From the IMG/VR virus record IMGVR_UViG_3300045996_004613, positions 1 to 38,521 of that record: a DNA stretch of 38,521 nucleotides; one strand, 5' to 3'. The translations under genes were made by a program, and so were the position numbers. Origin of the DNA: a virus. This document shows, one piece after another, positions 33,117 to 38,521 of the stretch. Below the pieces are notes generated by a model that was not told the DNA's origin, ran no database searches, and saw only the letters and a program-made list of their open reading frames with translations. Numbering within the stretch: the stretch's first letter is position 1; every line of letters begins with the position of its first letter.

Positions 33117-33232
33117 TGTTTAAGTTTTTCAAAAGCATATTTACAAAGCTGAATAGTTTATTACGAGAAGAGGATGATAACTCCAGGGTAACACCTTATT
33201 CAGATCTAAAGAACATATTCCGCAAGAGTTAG
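33116..33232 (+). CDS. 38-residue ORF coupled to the tube gene
   Basis: The ATG overlaps the tube-gene stop (TAATG) and AGG lies five bases before it, so re-initiation is easy. The product is basic at the start (MFKFFKSIFTKLNSLL) and acidic then basic after it (REEDD, IFRKS). The first helix could be amphipathic. No domain is recognised and it is not in P2. It fills most of the 161-base gap between FII and E. It may be a real small gene or chance. Confidence 0.4.
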   Translation: MFKFFKSIFTKLNSLLREEDDNSRVTPYSDLKNIFRKS

Positions 33233-33277
33233 CGGACATCCATTCCATTTTTATCAACCTGAATTATGAGGATTGCC

Positions 33278-33538
33278 ATGCAAGCCATTACATTATCTAT
33301 GCCTATTACTGTTTCTGAAACAACTTACAACGTACTTAATATCCGCCGTCCTAAAGTACGTGATCGCTTAGCCGTGGAACGTGTAAAAAAGACTGATGCG
33401 GAAAAGGAAATCGCCATGATTGCCAACCTTGCCGAAGTTACCGTTGAAGTTATAGAGGAACTGGATCTTGCCGACTATAGCAAAGTGCAAGAGGTATTAC
33501 AGGATTTTTTATCCCCTCAGCCAGCGACCTCAGAATAG
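33278..33538 (+). CDS. E: Tail assembly chaperone E (P2 type), zero-frame product
   Basis: The protein has 86 residues from the ATG at 33278, preceded by GAGGA; an ATG at 33266 is less well placed. P2 gpE has 91. The pattern of a beta strand start (ITLSMPITVSETTYNVLNIR), RRPKVRDRLAVERVKK and a helical end matches the phage TAC family. It holds the tape measure until the tube forms. A slippery site near the 3' end (33505-33511) allows extension into E'. Confidence 0.9.
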   Translation: MQAITLSMPITVSETTYNVLNIRRPKVRDRLAVERVKKTDAEKEIAMIANLAEVTVEVIEELDLADYSKVQEVLQDFLSPQPATSE

Positions 33539-33657
33539 CAGTAATATCCCTTTCCTCTGTAACTGGAGGAGGCATACAGCAGTTTCTTGATATGGAATTA
33601 GAAGAACTGTACTTGTGGCTGAAATCTGCCAGAACCTTTACCAATAAAAATACATGA
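33278..33657 (+). CDS. E': E-E' chaperone fusion by programmed -1 frameshift
   Basis: Ribosomes that slip back one base on T-TTT-TTA (33505-33511) read on from 33511 through 48 more codons to TGA at 33655-33657, giving a product of 126 residues. The extension has the GpE'-like segment GGGIQQFLDMELEELYLWLK. The same organisation is known for P2 E/E+E' and lambda G/GT. The stop overlaps the tape-measure start (ATGA), as expected if E' ends where T begins. The slip itself is inferred from sequence. Confidence 0.8.
33505..33511 (+). promoter_or_regulatory. -1 ribosomal frameshift slippery site T-TTT-TTA
   Basis: The heptamer TTTTTTA follows the X-XXY-YYZ rule in the frame of E (codons GAT TTT TTA). 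It lies nine codons before the E stop at 33536-33538. After the slip the -1 frame is open to the tape-measure start. I did not identify a clear stimulatory stem-loop or pseudoknot just after it. Confidence 0.8.
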
Positions 33658-36170
33658 GTAAATCCCATATATTATCCGTAACCATTGGTGCCGCGCTCCA
33701 GGGAAGTTTTGGTGCTGCTCTCAGCAAAGGTGAAAACCAGATTACAAGGCTTGGTGGTGCCATTAAGAATCTGGAGGGTAACTCCAGCCGCCTGACATCT
33801 TTCCGTAATCTTAAAACTGATGTTGGCACCACTATGAGCAGATGGAAATCTGCGGAAGGCCAGGTCAGGAACCTTGCACTGGAAATGGCCAGAACTGCAA
33901 ATCCTACACAATCTATGCAACGGGAATTTGAAAAAGCAGTAAATACTGCCGCACGTGCCAAGGATGCTTATTTTAAAAAACGCGATGCACTAAATAAAGT
34001 GCGCACTGAGATGGGCAAAGCCGGACAGAGTGCACAAAACCTGCAAGGACAGCAAGCCCGTCTTGGTGCTTCCGTTACAAAATTGCAGTCAAAATATATA
34101 GCACTTGGCCAAACCATACAAAGGGGTGAGGCTATAAAAGCCCAACGCGCCCATTTGCGTGGCCAGCTATTTGATATGATAGCGTTGGGGGCTGCCATAG
34201 GAGCACCTTTGAAAGCCGCAATAGATTTTGAAAGCGCGATGGCTGATGTACGTAAGGTAGTAACATTCAAAGATGAAAAAAACGGCCTGAAGAACTTTGG
34301 TAATGTAATTAAGGACATGGCTCGTAACATACCTATTTCTGCAGCTGGATTAGCTCAGATAGCCGCAGCTGGCGGCCAGCTTGGAATATCAGAAACAAAC
34401 CTGCCGGAATTTGTGGATCTGGCAGCAAAAATGGCCACAGCGTTTGATATGCTTCCCGATGAAGCAGGCGATACAATGGCAAAGTTATCCAATATTTTTA
34501 ATATTCCAATAAATGAAATGAACAAATTGGGAGATGCAATAAACCATCTTTCCGATAACACCGCCGCAAAAGCAAAAGACATAATTCCTGTCCTTGCCAG
34601 GGCGGGCGCGCAGGCAAAGGATTTTGGCCTTAGCGCAGAACAGACAGCGGCACTGGCCGATAGTTTTGTTGCATTGGGTAAACAGCCGCAAGTGGCAGGT
34701 ACTGCTATAAATGCACTGCTTCTAAGGCTTAATACTGCAGATAAACAAGGAGCAAACTTTCAACGCGGTCTGGCTGCCATTGGGTATGAAGCAAATGATT
34801 TTAAAGATTCTATTAAAAATGATGCACAAGGCGCGTTGTTATCCTTCCTTGAAACATTATCGGTAGTCGAAAAACAGGAACGCGCTGGCATATTATCCGA
34901 TTTGTTCGGATTAGAATATGCGGATGATATTTCCCTTCTGGCTGGCAATGTTTCCAAATACAAGGAAACACTGGCATTGTTAGGACAGGAGAAAAAGCAT
35001 AATTCCATGCAACGTGAATTTATTAACCGCTCCGATACTGCCGCAAATAAACTTCAATTGCTTAAAAATTCTTTTGTAGAAATCGGGGTTAATATCGGTG
35101 AAACACTTATACCGCCACTTAAAGTGGTTGTAGATGGCTTTCGTTCTTTTACAGGCATCATAGCTTCCGCTGTACAGGCAGTGCCACTTTTAAGTAGCAC
35201 AGTATTCGGGGTTATATTTTCCCTGATAGGACTTAAAATAGCATCCATAGGCCTTGCCTATGTCTGGACATTTGTCACAGGCGGGGTATTGCTGGTAAGA
35301 AGGGCATTACTTGCAATTGGAATTGAAGCCACACTTGCCGGATTGAAGTTTCAGGGTTTTAACGCAATATCCCTTGTTACTTCAATCAGGCTTAAAGCTC
35401 TGGCAATTGGTCAGAGGCTGATTACTTTATGGGGAATACTCGGTAACGCAGTAGCATTTGCAAGTACCAGATTGCTTACCTTTAATGCAGTATCGCTTGT
35501 CACTGCAGGACGTATCAGATTATTTGCCTTCGGCGACATGATAAAATCTTTTGCCATAGGTCTTATTTCTTTGGCTGGAAGCGCGATACCTATAGTAATT
35601 GGTGGGCTTAGAGCTTTGACAGTTGCGTTAATGACTAATCCTATTGGATTGGTAATTGGCGGTCTTGCTATTGCGGCTGGGCTTATAATTGCAAACTGGG
35701 ATAAAGTTAAGAGTTTCTTTGCTACTATATGGGAGCCAGTTAAGCCAGTATGGGAAGCTTTTGCAAACTGGATTGGCAATTTCTGGAAAATTATCAGCAC
35801 GCCCTTTACTGCACTAGGAAAAGTATTTGCATTTCTTTCTGGCTCTAAGAGCCTGGAAACTAATATTACAGGAACACAGGAAGCTTCTGGAGATAAGGAT
35901 AAAAATCAAAATATCCTGCCAGAGGAATCATCTTTTGGCTTGAATGGAATTCCACCACTTTCAAATATTCAAAATACCCAGCAGTCTTTTGCAAACCCTG
36001 TTACTCCTGATCAAAGAGCTACAGAAACAAAGACTATTAATCAATCTATTAAAATTGAAATAAATGCTGCACCAGGACAGGATATTAAAAGCATTGCCGA
36101 AGAGGTAATGCGAAAAATAAAAGAAATATCACGTGGTGCATTGTTTGATACCGCAGGAGCTACATTATGA
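33654..36170 (+). CDS. T: Tail tape measure protein T (P2 type)
   Basis: The protein has 838 residues (P2 T has 815). The N-terminal 160 are coiled-coil and basic, followed by the tape-measure core (IDFESAMADVRKVVTFKDEK, AAAGGQLGISETNLPEFVDL, AGTAINALLLRLNTADKQG). Hydrophobic stretches at about 502-550 and 632-680 fit membrane-inserting parts. It sets tail length and may help DNA pass the inner membrane. Its ATG overlaps the E' stop. Confidence 0.95.
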   Translation: MSKSHILSVTIGAALQGSFGAALSKGENQITRLGGAIKNLEGNSSRLTSFRNLKTDVGTTMSRWKSAEGQVRNLALEMARTANPTQSMQREFEKAVNTAARAKDAYFKKRDALNKVRTEMGKAGQSAQNLQGQQARLGASVTKLQSKYIALGQTIQRGEAIKAQRAHLRGQLFDMIALGAAIGAPLKAAIDFESAMADVRKVVTFKDEKNGLKNFGNVIKDMARNIPISAAGLAQIAAAGGQLGISETNLPEFVDLAAKMATAFDMLPDEAGDTMAKLSNIFNIPINEMNKLGDAINHLSDNTAAKAKDIIPVLARAGAQAKDFGLSAEQTAALADSFVALGKQPQVAGTAINALLLRLNTADKQGANFQRGLAAIGYEANDFKDSIKNDAQGALLSFLETLSVVEKQERAGILSDLFGLEYADDISLLAGNVSKYKETLALLGQEKKHNSMQREFINRSDTAANKLQLLKNSFVEIGVNIGETLIPPLKVVVDGFRSFTGIIASAVQAVPLLSSTVFGVIFSLIGLKIASIGLAYVWTFVTGGVLLVRRALLAIGIEATLAGLKFQGFNAISLVTSIRLKALAIGQRLITLWGILGNAVAFASTRLLTFNAVSLVTAGRIRLFAFGDMIKSFAIGLISLAGSAIPIVIGGLRALTVALMTNPIGLVIGGLAIAAGLIIANWDKVKSFFATIWEPVKPVWEAFANWIGNFWKIISTPFTALGKVFAFLSGSKSLETNITGTQEASGDKDKNQNILPEESSFGLNGIPPLSNIQNTQQSFANPVTPDQRATETKTINQSIKIEINAAPGQDIKSIAEEVMRKIKEISRGALFDTAGATL

Positions 36171-36559
36171 GCGTGATGATGGCACTTGGCCCGTACCGCT
36201 TTGCACTTGCCACCAGCGCCTATCAACAGTTAAAACGCAGTATTGAATACAGGTGGCAATCGCAGGATAGGATCGGTAATAACCCCGCGATGCAGTTTAT
36301 AGGCCCAGGCAAAGAACAAATTGGATTCGAGGGTGTAATTTATCCTGAATTCCGAGGTGGTCTTGGCCAGATTGAAAATATGAAGCTTGCTGCTGATGTC
36401 GGAGAACCGCTTTTATTAGTAGATGGTCTAGGTCAGGTTTGGGGGCGATGGGTAATTCTTCAAATAGAGGAAACCCGCGAGATTTTCTTTGAAAATGGCA
36501 TACCACGTAAAATAAATTTTAGCCTCACTATTGCAAAATATGGAGAGGACTTGCCATGA
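36167..36559 (+). CDS. U: Tail protein U (P2 type)
   Basis: The protein has 130 residues, in the range of P2 gpU (159). The signature is an N-terminal MALGPYRFALATSAYQQLKR, RYRWQSQDRIG-type segment and GPGKEQIGFEGVIYPEFRGG. It is part of the tail tip/baseplate hub complex with X and D. It overlaps the tape measure and X by four bases each. Confidence 0.92.
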   Translation: MSVMMALGPYRFALATSAYQQLKRSIEYRWQSQDRIGNNPAMQFIGPGKEQIGFEGVIYPEFRGGLGQIENMKLAADVGEPLLLVDGLGQVWGRWVILQIEETREIFFENGIPRKINFSLTIAKYGEDLP

Positions 36560-36762
36560 TAAAATACCGCACCCGTGAAAATGATATGCTCGACTGGATT
36601 GCCTGGAAACATTATGGCAAGCAATCTGGTGCAGTTGAAGCAATTCTTGAAGCTAACCCTGGCCTTGCTGATAAAGATGACCAGCTACCGGCTGGGCTTA
36701 TAATCATTCTGCCAGAAATACAATTACCAAAAACAGATAAGATAGTAAGGCTATGGGATTGA
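36556..36762 (+). CDS. X: Tail protein X (P2 type), LysM-like
   Basis: The protein has 68 residues, as P2 gpX (67). The LysM-like pattern is clear: RTRENDMLDWIAWKHYGKQS, then VEAILEANPGLAD, then LPAGLIIILPE. It links U and D in the hub and may touch peptidoglycan. It overlaps U by four bases and D starts one base after it. Confidence 0.95.
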   Translation: MIKYRTRENDMLDWIAWKHYGKQSGAVEAILEANPGLADKDDQLPAGLIIILPEIQLPKTDKIVRLWD

Positions 36763-36763
36763 A

Positions 36764-37738
36764 ATGATAACTCCTGATTTTCGTATTATTGCGGAAGGCA
36801 GTGATATCACGAACGCCATACGTAGAGGGCTTCTTTCTTTAAGTATCACAGATGAAGCGGGATTCAGCAGTGACAAGGCAGAAATAAAACTGGATGACCG
36901 TGATGGGAAAATAGCCCTGCCACGTACTGGCGCAAAATTAGAAATATCTTTGGGATATAAGGAAACTGGCCTGGTTAATATGGGTCTTTATGTTGTGGAT
37001 GAAGTAACAGTGGAAAGCCCGCCACAAAGCATGACAATCCGCGCCCACGCTGCCGATATGAGGCAAGTGTTAAAAGCACCACGCACAAAAACCTGGGGAA
37101 AAATTACAATAGGTGCTCTGGTAAATACCATAGCCGGTGAGCATGGCCTTAAACCGCGCATTACGCCAGAACTTGCCGCCTTTGAAATTCCACACCTTAT
37201 CCAGACAGAAGAAAGCGACTTACATCTGCTCACAAGGCTGGCTTTAAATCATGATGCTGTAACAAAACCTGTAAATGGCTTCCTGTTATTTGCACCAAAA
37301 GGGCAGGCAAAAGCGGTAAGTGGCACGTTGATATCACCTGTAATTTTATCTTCAAAAGATATAACCAACTGGCAGGCAACTTTTGCAGAAAGGGGGCATT
37401 ATGCTTCTGTTGAAGGTTTTTGGCATAATAAACAGACCGCACAGCAGGAGAAAGTAAAAATTGGCGATGGTGCACCAGTTTATACAATTCGCCATACCTA
37501 CGACACTAAAGAGCAACTCGAAGCTACTGCGAAAGCAAAGCTTAACCAATTGCAGCGCGGCACCGGCACATTAACCATTTCTCTTCCTGGTAACCCACGC
37601 TTCATGGCAGAGGCCAAACTTACACTTGTGAATATCCGAAGCGGAGCTGATGGAGATTGGAATATTACTACAGTGGAACACCAGCTTGATAATAGCGGAT
37701 ATGTATGCCGTATAAATGCACAAACACCGCAAAAATAA
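36764..37738 (+). CDS. D: Late control/hub protein D (P2 type)
   Basis: The protein has 324 residues; P2 gpD has 387. The segments TDEAGFSSDKAEIKLDDRDG and LPRTGAKLEISLGYKETGLV near the start and YDTKEQLEATAKAKLNQLQR near the end are those of the phage late-control D family, related to the T4 gp27 and VgrG hub. It forms the base of the spike. It ends the P2-type tail operon. Confidence 0.93.
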   Translation: MITPDFRIIAEGSDITNAIRRGLLSLSITDEAGFSSDKAEIKLDDRDGKIALPRTGAKLEISLGYKETGLVNMGLYVVDEVTVESPPQSMTIRAHAADMRQVLKAPRTKTWGKITIGALVNTIAGEHGLKPRITPELAAFEIPHLIQTEESDLHLLTRLALNHDAVTKPVNGFLLFAPKGQAKAVSGTLISPVILSSKDITNWQATFAERGHYASVEGFWHNKQTAQQEKVKIGDGAPVYTIRHTYDTKEQLEATAKAKLNQLQRGTGTLTISLPGNPRFMAEAKLTLVNIRSGADGDWNITTVEHQLDNSGYVCRINAQTPQK

Positions 37739-37754
37739 CCTCAGGAGAACCAAT

Positions 37755-38054
37755 ATGCCAAGATCATGTAGGAAACCGGCTAGCCATGTCCGCCTGCCGC
37801 ACGAAGAATTTGAAGAAATGCTTTGTCTGGCTGCTGAGCGCGGCGCAAAACGTGCCCTTGCTAATGTTGGTCTTGATGGGCCAGACGCTGCAAATGATGT
37901 TAGGGAACTTCGCTCATTACTCTCAGCCTTCCAGATTGCTAAACGGACAGCGCTTTTGACTACAGTGAAGATAACTACAGCTTTCCTGCTACTTGCCCTT
38001 ATTACCGGGGTTGCCATCAAATTAAGAGTTACTGAATTTTTTGGAGGAAAATAA
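37755..38054 (+). CDS. DUF6127-like single-TM protein, possible lysis helper
   Basis: The protein has 99 residues from the ATG at 37755 with an AGGAGA RBS; an upstream ATG at 37716 lies in the D gene and has none. The segment LAAERGAKRALANVGLDGPD and VRELRSLLSAFQIAKRTALL match DUF6127, followed by one C-terminal TM helix (about 68-91). It stands just before the holin in the lysis region. A holin-partner or membrane-anchor role is inferred from position. Confidence 0.7.
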   Translation: MPRSCRKPASHVRLPHEEFEEMLCLAAERGAKRALANVGLDGPDAANDVRELRSLLSAFQIAKRTALLTTVKITTAFLLLALITGVAIKLRVTEFFGGK

Positions 38055-38056
38055 TC

Positions 38057-38521
38057 ATGATGACATTAATTGGCAGTTTACTTGGCTTTATTGGTTCAAC
38101 ATTTCCTGATATAGCAAAGTATTTCCATAACTCACAGGATAAGCAACACCAAATCAAAATCCTCGAAATGCAGATCGAGCTACAGCGGCAAGGCAGCACA
38201 CAGCGCCTTGAGGAAATCACCGTGCAAGGCAATCAGCAGGCTGATATTGCAGAAAGTGAGGCTATTTATAAAACCTATACAACAGGCATTGATTGGGTGG
38301 ATGCACTTAACGGTACTGTACGCCCTATAATTGCCTATTCATTCTTCATTTTATACGCCACAGTAAAAATTGTGAGCTTATATGTGCTACCAACCGATAC
38401 TTCTACTTCTGTTTCTTTAATATATACAACACTATGGACAGATGAAGATGCCGCCATTTTCGCCGGGATTATCAGCTTTTACTTCGGTCAGCGAGCAATG
38501 AATAAAGTAAGAAAACCTTGA
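38057..38521 (+). CDS. Holin of the GTA three-helix type
   Basis: The protein has 154 residues and its stop is the last base of the window. A GGAGG RBS lies 11 bases before the first of two adjacent ATGs. The N-terminal segment is hydrophobic (LIGSLLGFIGSTFPDIAKYF), a charged helix follows (about 27-70), then two TM segments, about 97-120 (IIAYSFFILYATVKIVSLYV) and 133-150 (AAIFAGIISFYFGQRAMNK). This is the GTA_holin_3TM pattern. It would open the inner membrane for an endolysin encoded to the right. Confidence 0.85.
   Translation: MMTLIGSLLGFIGSTFPDIAKYFHNSQDKQHQIKILEMQIELQRQGSTQRLEEITVQGNQQADIAESEAIYKTYTTGIDWVDALNGTVRPIIAYSFFILYATVKIVSLYVLPTDTSTSVSLIYTTLWTDEDAAIFAGIISFYFGQRAMNKVRKP

Noticed and set aside
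17234-38521. The tail genes as an R-type tailocin (phage tail-like bacteriocin).
   Set aside because: A full set of terminase, portal, protease and capsid genes is present and open, so this is a phage and not a headless tail cluster.

Overview
The window is most of the genome of a temperate-type tailed phage or prophage with a contractile tail: lambda-type packaging and capsid genes followed by P2-type baseplate, sheath, tube and tail-assembly genes. Base composition is AT-leaning. Several small families (DUF6511, DUF6362, DUF6900, DUF6127 and a GTA-type three-helix holin, all recognised from memory of their sequence patterns) are ones I associate with phages of Alphaproteobacteria, so an alphaproteobacterial host of modest GC is my best guess. 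No rRNA, tRNA, CRISPR array or insertion sequence was seen. No integrase or endolysin lies in the window; the lysis cluster probably continues past the right edge.

Layout. 1-3861: two accessory genes, a PD-(D/E)XK nuclease-like protein and a four-helix membrane protein. 3881-5629: a control region with a leftward gene for a ribbon-helix-helix plus S24 (LexA/UmuD-type) protein, a divergent rightward HTH regulator, and a small AlpA/excisionase-like protein behind an RBS-sequestering hairpin. 5626-12580: a tightly overlapping replication/recombination operon (unknown small protein, Sak4-like ATPase, SSB-like protein, DEAH helicase, DUF6511 zinc protein, Cas4-like PD-(D/E)XK nuclease with four cysteines, TOPRIM primase-helicase). 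12581-12919: non-coding, with about ten TTCCCGC-type repeats and a strong hairpin. 12920-13821: three small genes ending with a DUF6362 HTH protein. 13822-14162: non-coding, with six 9-bp direct repeats beside a very AT-rich tract. 14163-17221: a ParB-like/N6-adenine methyltransferase, a leftward DUF6900 gene, and a cytosine-C5 methyltransferase whose target-recognition region is open in two frames, both resembling this enzyme family.

17234-25844 is the head module: terminase small and large subunits, gpW connector, a leftward membrane 'moron', portal, S49 protease with scaffold-like tail, decoration protein, major capsid protein E, FII-like attachment, Z-like minor tail and a tail-completion protein. 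25841-31332 is the baseplate and fibre module: V spike, PAAR tip, W, J, I, H-like collar, a small IHDGT protein, a terminator, the fibre, and a second IHDGT protein carrying a DUF4376-like domain. 31429-37738 is the P2-type tail: sheath FI, tube FII, a 38-residue ORF, chaperone E with a programmed -1 frameshift into E', tape measure T, then U, X and D. 37755-38521 holds a DUF6127 membrane protein and a holin.

Together the early genes would control lysogeny and copy the DNA by recombination-dependent or primase-driven replication, the methyltransferases would protect it, and the late genes would build a myovirus particle. The points most worth a second look are the dual-frame recognition region of the cytosine methyltransferase, the T-TTT-TTA slippery site that joins E to E' with the E' stop overlapping the tape-measure start, the duplicated IHDGT module on both sides of the fibre gene, and the two repeat regions that could be replication or packaging sites.
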